The position numbers were made by a program, and so were the translations under genes. A DNA stretch of 64,000 bases from Hungatella sp. Its GTDB lineage: Bacteria; Bacillota; Clostridia; Lachnospirales; Lachnospiraceae. Shown in pieces: positions 8,307 to 17,242 of this stretch. Numbering within the stretch: position 1 is the stretch's first letter; the number at the start of each line of letters is the position of its first letter. Under the pieces are notes generated by a model. It searched no databases, was not told the origin of the DNA, and worked only from the letters and a program-made list of their open reading frames with translations. The DNA lies in the NCBI GenBank assembly GCA_009712635.1, contig WASS01000013.1:115486-179485 (forward strand), read 5' to 3'.

Positions 8307-8752
8307 TTTAAGCCAATATAAATATGGATCCGGCAACGCCCCTCTTCTGTTTTTTCGTACTCCTCAAAGTCACATACAAATGATCTTGACAGATCCATAT
8401 TCCACAAATTCTGCCACACTTTTGCGACTGCCTCCTTACCCTCTCCCTCTGCAGTAAATTTTGCATACGTTCCGGCCGGTATGGTTTTGATTGTTATCCC
8501 GTCTGGCTGTCCTTCCGTTTTCTTAACCTCACAGGCAGCCAGTACGCTGTAATCTTCAGTTTCTCTTCCCTCATACTCCGTATAAATCCCCAATGTCTTT
8601 TCATTAGCCTTATACAGTACCGAAGAATAAACACCCATAAACTGCGCCCACAAACCGCCGATTACATTTCCCATATCCGGTGCATAATTATTAGTTCTTG
8701 CTGACAGACCAGCCACCATCATATCTTTTAACTCTACTAACTCATACGTCAT
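8300..8752 (-). CDS. GyrI-like/AraC effector-binding domain protein
   Basis: 150 residues, stand-alone small-molecule-binding domain (SHS2 fold, as in SbmC/GyrI and BmrR C-termini). Typical marks are VELKDMMVAGLSARTNN at the start, LGIYTEYEGRETEDYSVLAACEV in the middle, IKTIPAGTYAKFTAEGEG and the C-terminal FCDFEEYE-like stretch with IHIYIGLK. Such proteins bind or hydrolyse lipophilic compounds. No DNA-binding part is attached. It follows the MFS gene at 8822 on the same strand after 69 bases. Confidence 0.85.
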   Translation of the reverse strand: MTYELVELKDMMVAGLSARTNNYAPDMGNVIGGLWAQFMGVYSSVLYKANEKTLGIYTEYEGRETEDYSVLAACEVKKTEGQPDGITIKTIPAGTYAKFTAEGEGKEAVAKVWQNLWNMDLSRSFVCDFEEYEKTEEGRCRIHIYIGLKN

Positions 8753-8821
8753 TTAATTTTCCTCTTTTCGATTTTATGAAGAAAATTATAACAAAGATAA
8801 CATGACAGCTGACTGTCACTA

Positions 8822-10000
8822 TTACTCCCTTTTTACCGCAAAAAACCTCATAAGAACGATTACCAGAATAAGCGGAAAGATAATCGCAGAAAAAATTCCG
8901 ATTTTTAAATTGCTGCCAAATAATCCCGATACAATTCCAACGAGGGTTGGGCCTCCCGAGCATCCAAGATCACCCCCCAGAGCCAGGAATGCGAACATGG
9001 CAGTTCCTCCGCCCCGAATGGAAGCAGCGGCCAGACTAAACGTCCCAGGCCACATAATTCCCACTGAAAAGCCGCAAAGTCCGCATCCAATCAGTCCCAG
9101 TACCGGATTAGGAGCACAGGTAATCAAAAGATAAGATGCCATACAAAGAACACCGCTGGCCGCCATGACTTTTTTCAGTTCCCATCTTTCCCCATACTGT
9201 CCATAGACAGCTCTTGATATCCCCATCATAAGTGCAAACAGCATGGGACCCGCCAGATCTCCAATGGTCTTCGTTACCCCCAGCCCCTCTTCCGCAAAGG
9301 CAGATGCCCACTGGCTGACTGCCTGTTCACTTGCTCCCGAGCAGACCATAAGAAGCAAAAAGACCCAGAACAGCTTGTTTCCAATCAATGCGGCAAAGGA
9401 CATTCCTTCCTCCCCTTTTGAAAGAGAAGCAATGGGCACACGGAAAAATAAAACCATGCATACAGCCGGTACTACTGCCCAGAAAACCGCCAGTATCTTC
9501 CAGTTTCCTATTCCGAATAACCGGAAAAATAAGGTTGATATCAGAACAACTCCCACATGCCCCCAGCAATAGAAGGAATGGAGCATACTCATGGCTTTTT
9601 CTTTATTATCTGTGGGACACGCTTCCACAATGGGACTAACTAAAACCTCCAAAAGCCCGCCCCCAATGGCATAGATAATAACTGCCAGCAACAGCCCCAC
9701 CCAGGAAACAGAAACTATTCCCGGTAAAATGGTGAGAAGAATCAGTCCTGCTGCCGCCATCAGGTGTGCGGTAATCATAGAAATCCGGTATCCCACCCGA
9801 TCTATTACCGCAGCCGATAAAAGATCCACCAGCAGCTGAACACCAAAATTTACGGTAACAAGAAGCGTAATTCTGGACAGTGATATTCCATACTCCCATT
9901 GAAAATGCAGAAACAAAAGCGGCACAAAATTATTGACAATCGCCTGGACAATATAGCTTAGAAAGCAGGCATAAACAGTACTTTTATAATTTTCCTTCAC
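8822..10000 (-). CDS. Major facilitator superfamily transporter
   Basis: 392 residues, twelve predicted membrane helices. The start is the GTG at 9998-10000 (peptide MKENYKSTVYACFLSYIVQ), because GGGGAGGG lies 10 bases ahead; a frame extending to 10063 would read through that site. Central loop KGEEGM separates two six-helix halves; the FUCP/sugar-type motif GGGLLEVLVSPIVEA and FSVGIMWPGTFSLAA are visible. Divergent from an AraC regulator 116 bases away, which probably controls it. A sugar or sugar-like substrate is likely from this subgroup, not proven. Confidence 0.85.
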   Translation of the reverse strand: MKENYKSTVYACFLSYIVQAIVNNFVPLLFLHFQWEYGISLSRITLLVTVNFGVQLLVDLLSAAVIDRVGYRISMITAHLMAAAGLILLTILPGIVSVSWVGLLLAVIIYAIGGGLLEVLVSPIVEACPTDNKEKAMSMLHSFYCWGHVGVVLISTLFFRLFGIGNWKILAVFWAVVPAVCMVLFFRVPIASLSKGEEGMSFAALIGNKLFWVFLLLMVCSGASEQAVSQWASAFAEEGLGVTKTIGDLAGPMLFALMMGISRAVYGQYGERWELKKVMAASGVLCMASYLLITCAPNPVLGLIGCGLCGFSVGIMWPGTFSLAAASIRGGGTAMFAFLALGGDLGCSGGPTLVGIVSGLFGSNLKIGIFSAIIFPLILVIVLMRFFAVKRE

Positions 10001-10116
10001 GTATTCGGCCCTCCCCTGTAATATGATTGTATTATACTGCAGTTGGAAATTCAAATCTTGCAATTTACCGCCAGCTTATGGTACAATTTAGCCGATCACA
10101 AAAAGGAGAACGCTCT

Positions 10117-11127
10117 ATGCAAAGCACAAAAATACTGACCGACGAATCCATGATGGAGCTGGTCTCCCATGGTTTTGCAGACTTTCCGTTTCAATACTAC
10201 TACGAAGATGTTGGAAAGTTTGACAACCGCTGCATTGACTGGCACTGGCACCGGGAATTTGAACTGGTATCTGTGACCGAAGGAATGGTACATTGTTCCA
10301 TCGGAAACATTCATTACATACTGGAACCCGGCGACGGTGTCTTTATTAATTCCGGTGTTATGCACCGCTTTTTATCAACCGGAACCGCAATTATACCAAA
10401 CGTACTGTTTGCTCCGGAATTTATAGCCCGAGAAGGAAGCTCTATCTACGAAAAATTCATTGCTCCCTTTTTATTTTCCGGCATATCCCACTTTGTATTA
10501 AGGGGGAAAAATCCATGGCAGAGCCATTTACTTTCCATTCTGTCAGATCTTTACAAGCTATGCGAAGATCAGACAGCGACCTGGGAGCTTAATGCACATG
10601 CACTGGTCTGCCAGATCTGGTCCATCCTGTTTTTGCACAGGGACGAATTTGCCACCATGGAAAACGCAGGGGTCAACCGCCTTTCCCAGGCCCGTTTCAA
10701 ACGAATGACCCATTTTATTGAGCAGAACTATGATAAGAGACTGACTCTGGAAGACATCGCCCAATCGGTGGGAGTCAGCAAAAGAGAGGCACTCCGCTGT
10801 TTTCAGTGTTCCGTACCTCTCTCTCCAATTGAATATTTAAATAAATATCGGTTAACTCAAGCCAAAACCCTGCTTCTTCACACAGACCGCTCCATCACTG
10901 ATATCGCAGAGAGCACCGGTTTTGAGAGCACCAGCTATTTCGACCGGCTATACAAACGGGAATATCACATGACCCCCGGCCGCCACAGATCCGCTTTTGT
11001 GCAGGCAAATGCTAAAAAAAATGATACCGGTCAGGCTTCTTCCAAAAAGAACACTGAGAAAAAAGAGCAGAAAATACAACAGAACCAGGATAAAACAGAT
11101 TTCACCTGCCAACCGGTATCTGACTAA
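10117..11127 (+). CDS. AraC-family regulator with cupin sensor and unusual basic tail
   Basis: 336 residues from the ATG at 10117, which has AAAAGGAG 9 bases ahead. N-terminal cupin sugar-sensing part (CIDWHWHREFELVSVTEG, ILEPGDGVFINSGVMHRF), then the two HTH motifs of AraC (LTLEDIAQSVGVSKREALRCF and SITDIAESTGFESTSYFDRLYKRE, ending MTPGRHRSAF at about residue 294). The last 42 residues are a Lys/Asn/Gln-rich tail not seen in the family and lie antisense to a small membrane protein gene. Divergent MFS gene at 10000 is the likely target. Confidence 0.88.
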   Translation: MQSTKILTDESMMELVSHGFADFPFQYYYEDVGKFDNRCIDWHWHREFELVSVTEGMVHCSIGNIHYILEPGDGVFINSGVMHRFLSTGTAIIPNVLFAPEFIAREGSSIYEKFIAPFLFSGISHFVLRGKNPWQSHLLSILSDLYKLCEDQTATWELNAHALVCQIWSILFLHRDEFATMENAGVNRLSQARFKRMTHFIEQNYDKRLTLEDIAQSVGVSKREALRCFQCSVPLSPIEYLNKYRLTQAKTLLLHTDRSITDIAESTGFESTSYFDRLYKREYHMTPGRHRSAFVQANAKKNDTGQASSKKNTEKKEQKIQQNQDKTDFTCQPVSD

Positions 11128-11232
11128 TCGGATTCCTTTTGCCCATTTATAAAAATAATAGGATATTAAGCCAATTCCCATGGATCCGACCAAAAGCGGC
11201 ATCCATGCCATGAAAAGAAGAATAAGATTCAT
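10948..11232 (-). CDS. Small membrane protein, last gene of the GntR/ABC operon, antisense to the AraC gene end
   Basis: 94 residues from the ATG at 11230-11232 (CGGAG 9 bases ahead). Two clear hydrophobic helices: MNLILLFMAWMPLLVGSMG and ICFILVLLYFLLFFLSVLFG, separated by a positive loop (KGIRLVRYRL), then a segment reading ICLHKSGSVAAGG that is antisense to the AraC HTH. It overlaps the AraC gene by 180 bases tail to tail. It follows the ABC-2 permease by 66 bases and may be an accessory subunit. The C-terminal third is doubtful; the N-terminal membrane part looks real. Confidence 0.5.
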   Translation of the reverse strand: MNLILLFMAWMPLLVGSMGIGLISYYFYKWAKGIRLVRYRLAGEICFILVLLYFLLFFLSVLFGRSLTGIIFFSICLHKSGSVAAGGHVIFPFV

Positions 11233-11298
11233 TGTACTACACTCCGGCACTTTCTCCTCTTATCTTCCCCTTTTTATGCCTTAATAATCCAGTTTCTG

Positions 11299-11952
11299 TC
11301 AGAATTGCTTTTTCTTCATGATATTGACAGAAATAAGATAAGATCCAAAAACTGCTGCCAGACTAATCAAAAGCAGAACTGTTATGACTGACCCTGCTGC
11401 TAACGACATTAAAGCTGCAGCCGCTGTTGATAAATCCAGTTGAAAAGTCTTTGCCGCCTTCACCACAATGAATGCTGCGGCAAAGATTATCCCGATTATA
11501 AAGATCAAAACAATTCTACCTTTTTCTGTTCCGAATTTCAGCTGGACCGGAACCACTACAGCCATGAACAGGAGGGAGAGAAAAAGATACAAAAGCGCCG
11601 TAATCACAAGTTCCAGCATGCCCGCTCCTCCTCTCACAAAATTCATGATAACTGCAAATACGGTCACGATAATCCAGGCGGAACCTCCCGTCACAAATCC
11701 GAATACATATTTCTCCGCTGCATATTGATTCCTTGTGATTGGAAGAGTGAATAAATAAGCAAATCCATTGTCAAATTCATCGTAGCTGATGGAACTTAGT
11801 GTAAACATGGTAAAAATTAAAGTCACATAATTAATCACAAAAAAAGAATTAACATCCAGCAGTAACATTCCTGCCGACAGAAAGAAGACGAGCAGGAAAA
11901 AGCGCTGCTGGTTTTTCAACAAAAGTAAATCTTTTATTAACAACCCTTTCAT
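11299..11952 (-). CDS. ABC-2 type transporter permease
   Basis: 217 residues with about six hydrophobic segments (FFLLVFFLSAGMLLLDV, YVTLIFTMFTLSSISYDEF, ITALLYLFLSLLFMAVVVP, VLIFIIGIIFAAAFIVV, ALMSLAAGSVITVLLL). Short permeases like this pair with YtrB-type ATPases. The start overlaps the end of the ATPase gene by 4 bases (ATGA), so translation is coupled. Confidence 0.85.
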   Translation of the reverse strand: MKGLLIKDLLLLKNQQRFFLLVFFLSAGMLLLDVNSFFVINYVTLIFTMFTLSSISYDEFDNGFAYLFTLPITRNQYAAEKYVFGFVTGGSAWIIVTVFAVIMNFVRGGAGMLELVITALLYLFLSLLFMAVVVPVQLKFGTEKGRIVLIFIIGIIFAAAFIVVKAAKTFQLDLSTAAAALMSLAAGSVITVLLLISLAAVFGSYLISVNIMKKKQF

Positions 11953-12803
11953 AACCGTTCCCCCCTTATCATCATGGTAATCACTTCATCAACACTTCCC
12001 TTTTCCAGTACAATTTCTGGCTGGCTTTCCCGGTAAAATCCAATTTTATTGGTAAGAAGACGATATCCGTAAGCTTCTTTTTTCTTTCGGAGAATATATC
12101 GTTTATCCAGCTTCTGTTCTTGTTCTTCTGTTACTTTTAAAAGACCATAACTCCCTAAAAGTACATCCGTCTCTTCATGCAAAACAATAGCTCCATGATC
12201 AATCAGATAAAGATCATCACAAAGCTGCTCTAAATCCGTTGAAATATGTGAACTGATCAAAATGGATCGGTCTCCCGGCTCCATATACTCCCGAATGGAA
12301 TCAAGCAGCTCCTCTCTGGCAAGGACATCAAGTCCCGCGGTAGGTTCATCCAGGATAAGCAGTTTGGCCTCATGAGACATTGCAGCCAATACTCTCACTC
12401 TGGCTTTCATTCCTGCAGAAAAATCCTTTCCCCTCTTATTCAGGGGCAGACCAGATTCTCTGCATTTTTTTAAAAATCTGTCCTGATCAAACAACTGATA
12501 CATATTTTTCATAATTTTAGCTATATCCTGAATTGTTAAATACCCGCTGAATCCAGAGTCTGCCAGAACCACTCCCATATCCTGTCTTTCCTTCAGGGAC
12601 AACTGACTGTACGGCTTGTCAAATATCTTTACTTCACCCTGATCTAAGGTAATAAGCCCTAGCGCCGATTTAAACAACGTGGTTTTTCCCGCACCATTGG
12701 TTCCAATCAGTCCGGTTATATATCCTGACTGCAGTTTAAGAGGACAGTTCAGTGTAAAATCTCCATACGTTTTCTGAATATTTTCCATTTCTAACAACAT
12801 CAT
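11949..12803 (-). CDS. ABC transporter ATP-binding protein (YtrB-like)
   Basis: 284 residues. Walker A GTNGAGKTTLF near residue 34, degenerate signature KDFSAGMKARVRVLAAM, Walker B LLILDEPTAGLD, switch ISSHIS. The C-terminal 80 residues (VTEEQEQKLDKRYILRKKKE onward) are the extension found in ATPases of GntR/YtrA-linked exporters. The ATG overlaps the stop of the GntR gene (TAATG). Confidence 0.9.
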   Translation of the reverse strand: MMLLEMENIQKTYGDFTLNCPLKLQSGYITGLIGTNGAGKTTLFKSALGLITLDQGEVKIFDKPYSQLSLKERQDMGVVLADSGFSGYLTIQDIAKIMKNMYQLFDQDRFLKKCRESGLPLNKRGKDFSAGMKARVRVLAAMSHEAKLLILDEPTAGLDVLAREELLDSIREYMEPGDRSILISSHISTDLEQLCDDLYLIDHGAIVLHEETDVLLGSYGLLKVTEEQEQKLDKRYILRKKKEAYGYRLLTNKIGFYRESQPEIVLEKGSVDEVITMMIRGERL

Positions 12804-13174
12804 TAATCCTCCAAAATCAAATAAAACAAATCCGTCAGTTCCTCATCCTTCATTCCGCAGCTTCTGCCTTTACGGATTGCCGACTCCAGTTCGGCCTCAA
12901 CCTCTTTTTTCTTTTCTTCCAGCATGAATTCCTGGCTGGCATAAGCGATAAAGCTTCCTTTTCCATGAACAGTGACAATAAAACCCTCCTGTTCCAGAAT
13001 GTCATATGACTTTTTAACTGTTAAAGCGCTGATGCGCAGTTCTTTAGCCAGAGTACGCACCGATGGCAGATTTTCTCCTTCTTTTAACGTTCCCTGCATA
13101 ACACCGCTCTTAATCTGCTCCGTGATCTGGTCATACAGGGGCTGCATGGATGAATTATTTATTATTATTTTCAT
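12803..13174 (-). CDS. GntR-family repressor, YtrA subfamily
   Basis: 123 residues: an N-terminal winged helix (PLYDQITEQIKSGVMQGTL, LPSVRTLAKELRISALTVKKSYD, EGFIVTVHGKGSFIA) and the short C-terminal dimer helix that defines the YtrA group, which has no ligand domain. In Bacillus such proteins repress their own operon and respond to cell-envelope antibiotics. The palindromic operator at 13192-13238 sits on its promoter, in keeping with autoregulation of this four-gene operon. Confidence 0.9.
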   Translation of the reverse strand: MKIIINNSSMQPLYDQITEQIKSGVMQGTLKEGENLPSVRTLAKELRISALTVKKSYDILEQEGFIVTVHGKGSFIAYASQEFMLEEKKKEVEAELESAIRKGRSCGMKDEELTDLFYLILED

Positions 13175-13191
13175 TTCACCCCTCCTTGATA

Positions 13192-13238
13192 AACAGTATA
13201 TAACAGTATATTACTGTTGTCAACTGTTATATACTGTT
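13192..13238 (-). promoter_or_regulatory. Promoter and operator of the GntR/ABC operon
   Basis: A perfect 15-bp inverted repeat, AACAGTATATAACAG (13192-13206) and CTGTTATATACTGTT (13224-13238), brackets the promoter TTGACA (13218-13223), 17 bases, TATACT (13195-13200) read on the minus strand. The left arm covers the -10 box and the right arm abuts the -35 box. The inner CAGTATATTACTG (13204-13216) is a further copy. Bound GntR protein would block RNA polymerase directly. Confidence 0.85.
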
Positions 13239-13279
13239 TATCGCAACTAGCAAGATGTTCATAAAAAGAACCAAAATAA

Positions 13280-13336
13280 AAAAAGAATACACAGGCTATG
13301 AGGCGTGATGTGACCCCTTCCTGTGTATCCCTTTTT
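13280..13336 (-). terminator. Terminator after the chemoreceptor gene
   Basis: Minus strand GGATACACAGG and CCTGTGTATTC pair over 11 bp around a 24-base loop, followed by TTTTTTTATTTT. Lies 21 bases past the stop of the gene at 13357. Confidence 0.75.
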
Positions 13337-13356
13337 CTAAACTGACTTCAGGTATT

Positions 13357-15033
13357 TCAGATTTTTAGCTGAAACTGGCCGATTAAGTCCTTCAGGTTCT
13401 GAGCCTGCCCTGCAAGTTCCTCGCTGGAGGCGGAATTTTCTTCTGCAGAAGCCGCATTATTATCTACTTCCATGGAGATTTTTCCGATTCCATGTTCAAT
13501 CATTTTTACAGAATCTGCCTGATCTAAGGAAGCTTGTGCAATACTGCGTACCTTATCCATGATCTGGCTGCTTTCGTTTGCTACGCCATTTAAACTACCG
13601 GCTGCCCGGTCCGCTATAACAGTTCCTTCTTCCACCGCCTTTAACGATGCCTCGATTAAGTCGGAGGAATTCTTTGCGGCCTCTTTACTCTGACTTGCCA
13701 GAAGACTGACCTGACCTGCTACCACAGCAAACCCTTTTCCTGCTTCTCCGGCTCTTGCTGCTTCGATTGAGGCGTTTAAAGCCAGAAGATTGGTCTGCAT
13801 GGCAATATCATCAATGGTTACTATCATCTTGCTGATTTCCTGAGATGTCTTCTTAATGGTGCTCATGGCAGAAACCATTTCCTTCATATTCTGATTTTCC
13901 GTTGAAATATCCCGGGCAATCCGTTCCATCTCCAACTGAATTTCATTAGTCAGCTTTGCATTTTCTCCAATCTGCTCTGTAATATGAGTCACTGACTCTG
14001 ATAATCTTCCGGCAATCCCTGCCTGGTTTTCGGCTCCAACTGCCAGAAAACGGGCTGATTCGGATATCTGGCTGGACCCATCTGATACCTGATTGGCTGC
14101 CTCATTAATTTCTTCAAAACTTCTTGAAATCTTTTCTGTAAAACAATGAAGAGACGATTCAATATTTTTAAAATCTCCGATGAATTCACTGTTAAAATCC
14201 ACATTGAAATTACCGCCCGCCATCTGTTCCATGGCACAATCTATTTCCATAATATAGCTGCGGATCTTCTCCATGGATACCCGTAAGCTCATAGCCGCCT
14301 GACCGATTTCGTCTTCTGAATCGTAAGCAATCGCCGTATGTAAATTACCTTTGGCAAACTCTCCTGCTGCATCCTGTATCTCTTTTAATGGAACAGCAAT
14401 GGACTTGGTCAGACGTTTTCCCATGAGAAGCGCAATAATCAGAGAGATCAGGGAGAAAAATGCTAGAAATGCCGTGGCAGCATTCTCAACTCTCTGGCTG
14501 TCAGTATATTTTGCAAGAGCTGCTTCATCCGCCTGGGAACCTGTCTTATCCAGTGCATCCGCCAGTACTTCTGAAACATCATTGAAAGTAGTCTGGTAAT
14601 ATTCCACGGCTCCTTTTGTATCTCCCGTTTCCAGCATAGAAAGCAGAACACCGGTATCTTTCTGAAAATCGTCAAATGCCCGGTCCAATGTTTCTCCTGA
14701 CTGTTTATCCTCCAGATTCTCTTTAATAACAGCAATATATTTTACAATTTTTTCAAATCTTCCTTCTATTTCTTTTTTTTGCTCTGCAGTAACAGAAGAA
14801 TCTTCCCGTATGGCTGCCCAAAGTATTCGTTTATTAATGGTCTGCACATCCTTACGGATCTCCATCTGCTTTTTCGTTGTTTCATATTGAATTCTGTAAA
14901 ATGTTGACATGTTGTTTCCGATGCTGCGAAAACTGATCAGCGAAAATACTGAAGAAAGAAAAATAATAAAAACCAGAATTGCAAATACCCGTTTCAGCCT
15001 TGTTGAAATACTTAATTTTCCTGATTTTTTCAT
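13357..15033 (-). CDS. Methyl-accepting chemotaxis protein, membrane-bound
   Basis: 558 residues. Membrane helix 1 at about 13-35 ([20 protein letters not shown]), a helical extracellular sensor of about 150 residues of the four-helix-bundle (MCP_4HB) type, helix 2 at about 187-206 ([18 protein letters not shown]), HAMP linker, then the signalling domain with the hairpin tip ([25 protein letters not shown]). The C-terminus lacks an obvious CheR-docking pentapeptide. Flanked by terminators on both sides, so monocistronic. Confidence 0.92.
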   Translation of the reverse strand: MKKSGKLSISTRLKRVFAILVFIIFLSSVFSLISFRSIGNNMSTFYRIQYETTKKQMEIRKDVQTINKRILWAAIREDSSVTAEQKKEIEGRFEKIVKYIAVIKENLEDKQSGETLDRAFDDFQKDTGVLLSMLETGDTKGAVEYYQTTFNDVSEVLADALDKTGSQADEAALAKYTDSQRVENAATAFLAFFSLISLIIALLMGKRLTKSIAVPLKEIQDAAGEFAKGNLHTAIAYDSEDEIGQAAMSLRVSMEKIRSYIMEIDCAMEQMAGGNFNVDFNSEFIGDFKNIESSLHCFTEKISRSFEEINEAANQVSDGSSQISESARFLAVGAENQAGIAGRLSESVTHITEQIGENAKLTNEIQLEMERIARDISTENQNMKEMVSAMSTIKKTSQEISKMIVTIDDIAMQTNLLALNASIEAARAGEAGKGFAVVAGQVSLLASQSKEAAKNSSDLIEASLKAVEEGTVIADRAAGSLNGVANESSQIMDKVRSIAQASLDQADSVKMIEHGIGKISMEVDNNAASAEENSASSEELAGQAQNLKDLIGQFQLKI

Positions 15034-15119
15034 CTCTAGTCCCCACTTTCGATTTGTTATTTTGTTACTAATTCTATTATAACAATCCGTCTTCTCAATG
15101 CCAACTTAATATTTATTCA

Positions 15120-15163
15120 GAAAAATAGCTGTAATCTTAATAAATTGTAAGATTACAGCTATC
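15120..15163 (-). terminator. Terminator after the tocopherol-cyclase-like gene
   Basis: GATAGCTGTAATCTTA and TAAGATTACAGCTAT form a perfect 15-bp stem with an 8-base loop, followed by TTTTTC on the minus strand, directly after the stop of the gene at 15168. Confidence 0.85.
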
Positions 15164-15167
15164 GCCA

Positions 15168-16061
15168 CTATAAATCGTATTCAAAACTAACCGAATTACT
15201 GGAGAGATCAAATATCATGTTCTCTCCTTTATACAGCAGAAATCTTCCACGAAGCAGATGCTCTTCCTTAATAAAGCGGCTCATTTCTCCCTGAACTGGC
15301 GCCCGCAGTTTATGAGCAAACCGCTTCTCATCCTTTCTGCTTTGATTGGAAAGAAATACTTTCAAAACACAGGCTCCCTGTTTTATAATGACAGCCGTCT
15401 CCCGTTTGCTGACCACTCTGGCTCCCAGGTAAGTAGCAAACCGGTATTCTTTTTCCTGATACATGACTACACAGATACAGCCCTCAAACTGAAGTCCCAG
15501 CCATGGGATTTTGGCAATGGAAACCATGACGGAAGCATTTTCAGAAAATGCATTGCACTGAATCCAGAGGTAGCTTTCGGGAAATGATGTCCCTCTGTCT
15601 CCTTCTATATATCCCATTCCCCCAACAAAATCCACTACATCGCCGTTTAGTTTCACCTTTCCGGACAGCCTGTGGGACATACTGATAATCTCATGTTTGC
15701 ATTCCATAAAAGGCATGTACTGAAATGGACCCATAATGGGATACCGGATTGGGGTAGTGGGTCCGAAACGAACAGCTCCTTTTAATAAAAGGTCCTCTGT
15801 CTTTATATCCAGCCTGACGCCTCTGCGGGAAAAGATATTATTACCCAGTATAATCCTTTTCTGATTCCAGTCAATAAAAAAATCCTCTTCTTTAAAATCC
15901 AGCCAGCAGGCATTTTCGTTCCATATGACCTGTAAAAATGGAAGGCGTTTTCCTGTTCCATCTCTTATAAGCCCTGGAATCAGCGCCAGAACGGTGTTTC
16001 CACACTGCATCTTAATATACCAGCCAATAAAGAATTTCCCTTTGGTTTTCCCTTCTGCCAT
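15168..16061 (-). CDS. Tocopherol cyclase-like protein
   Basis: 297 residues with a GGAGGG site ahead of the ATG. The pattern FFIGWYIKMQ, ALIPGLI, LQVIWNENACW, IILGNNIFSRRGVRLDI, GPFQYMPFMECKHEIISMSH, LSGKVKLNGDVVDFVGGMGY, IEGDRGTSFPESYLWIQCN is that of the tocopherol cyclase family (VTE1 of plants and its many bacterial relatives). In strict anaerobes that make no tocopherol the family has no known role; some relation to lipids or carotenoid-like compounds is only a guess. No signal peptide or membrane helix. Confidence 0.82.
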   Translation of the reverse strand: MAEGKTKGKFFIGWYIKMQCGNTVLALIPGLIRDGTGKRLPFLQVIWNENACWLDFKEEDFFIDWNQKRIILGNNIFSRRGVRLDIKTEDLLLKGAVRFGPTTPIRYPIMGPFQYMPFMECKHEIISMSHRLSGKVKLNGDVVDFVGGMGYIEGDRGTSFPESYLWIQCNAFSENASVMVSIAKIPWLGLQFEGCICVVMYQEKEYRFATYLGARVVSKRETAVIIKQGACVLKVFLSNQSRKDEKRFAHKLRAPVQGEMSRFIKEEHLLRGRFLLYKGENMIFDLSSNSVSFEYDL

Positions 16062-16135
16062 TTACCAGAACCCTCCTGTCTCCATTATTTAATCATATGG
16101 TTGCCAGGAATGGGAAAACGTAGTCAGGAAATATA

Positions 16136-17173
16136 TTACTGTACCTGTGCTATCCGGTTTACCACATCGATATAATCCTTGCAGTAAGTCTGATAAACAG
16201 TCATCACGGCACTGCGGAAACGGACCTGCTCCGCCGGGCTTAATTCTGTTACGATACAACCGGCTTTAATCAGACGATCCCTTACATTCTGCTCCCTTTC
16301 GGTAAAGATCTGGCGCTCATACGTCGCAGATTCTTCTCCGCATTGTTTGATTATTTCCCGGTCTTTCTCGCTTAACCTGTCCCAGGTTGCCTGGGAAGCA
16401 AGCTGAAGTTCCGGTATGCGGCTGTGGGCGTCAAGGGTAATGTATTTTGCCACCTCATAGTGATTCATGGTTTCATAGGAAGGCCAGTTATTTTCTGCGC
16501 CGTCAATAAAACCGGTTTCTAACGCTGCATACACATCGGAATATGCCATGGGAACGGCTTTCGCTCCCAATGCCTCTACTACGGCCGCCATCATATCCGA
16601 TTTTGCAACCCGGATTCTCATCTTTCTGATGTCCTCCACCCGTTCAATGGGGCGCTGGGTATTATAAAAATGTCTTGCACCGGCATCATACCAGGATAAG
16701 GCAACCGCCCCGCTGCCTTTTAGATCATTCATAAACTCGTCTCCGATTTCACCGTCAAGAACCTTCCACATATGAGTTTCATCCCGGTAAAGATAAGGCA
16801 GCTGCAATACGTTGAATTTGGGATTTACATCAGTCAGCGTCATAATGGATACGCGGGCAAAATCAATTCCCCCATACTGAACCTGCTCCGCGATCTCATT
16901 TTCATTTCCCATTTCCCCTCCGGAAAAGACTTTTATCTTAATTCGTCCTTCCGTCCTTTCCCATACCAGCTGGGCAAACTTTTTCGCCCCCTCTGTTGTG
17001 GGATAATCATCCGGCTGGTTATCGGCATAGGTAAATACATATTCCGGAGCTTGTTCTCCGGAAGAAAAAAGAGAGTCTGACGGATTTTCTTTATGAAAAA
17101 AACTAAAAGAAGCCGTAATGACCGCTCCTGCCAAAAGGACTGCTCCCCCAATTTTTATAATACGTTTGTTCAT
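16136..17173 (-). CDS. Orphan TRAP-type DctP solute-binding protein
   Basis: 345 residues. An N-terminal hydrophobic helix (IIKIGGAVLLAGAVITASFSFF) without a lipobox cysteine suggests an uncleaved membrane anchor. The rest is a DctP fold: YVFTYADNQPDDYPTTEGAKKF, IKIKVFSGGEMGNENEIAEQ, the conserved RxxY-N helix region KMRIRVAKSDMMAAVVEALG, and GAENNWPSYETMNHYEVAKY. No DctQ or DctM membrane subunits are present. It lies 69 bases behind a sugar ABC binding-protein gene, in a locus with a LytS/YesN sensor system, so a sensing role is more likely than TRAP transport. Confidence 0.88.
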   Translation of the reverse strand: MNKRIIKIGGAVLLAGAVITASFSFFHKENPSDSLFSSGEQAPEYVFTYADNQPDDYPTTEGAKKFAQLVWERTEGRIKIKVFSGGEMGNENEIAEQVQYGGIDFARVSIMTLTDVNPKFNVLQLPYLYRDETHMWKVLDGEIGDEFMNDLKGSGAVALSWYDAGARHFYNTQRPIERVEDIRKMRIRVAKSDMMAAVVEALGAKAVPMAYSDVYAALETGFIDGAENNWPSYETMNHYEVAKYITLDAHSRIPELQLASQATWDRLSEKDREIIKQCGEESATYERQIFTEREQNVRDRLIKAGCIVTELSPAEQVRFRSAVMTVYQTYCKDYIDVVNRIAQVQ

Positions 17174-17189
17174 TCCTGTACCCCCAAAA

Positions 17190-17214
17190 CGCCTCCCCTG
17201 ATTACAGGGGAAGC
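17190..17214 (-). repeat. GC-rich intercistronic hairpin
   Basis: Minus strand CGCTTCCCCTG, TAAT, CAGGGGAGGCG: 11 paired positions with one mismatch, followed by TTTTGGGGG. It separates the abundant ABC binding-protein gene from the DctP gene. It may stabilise the upstream message or cause partial termination so that dctP is made at a lower level. Confidence 0.65.
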
Positions 17215-17242
17215 GTCCGATCTTTTATATAGTATGAACTGA

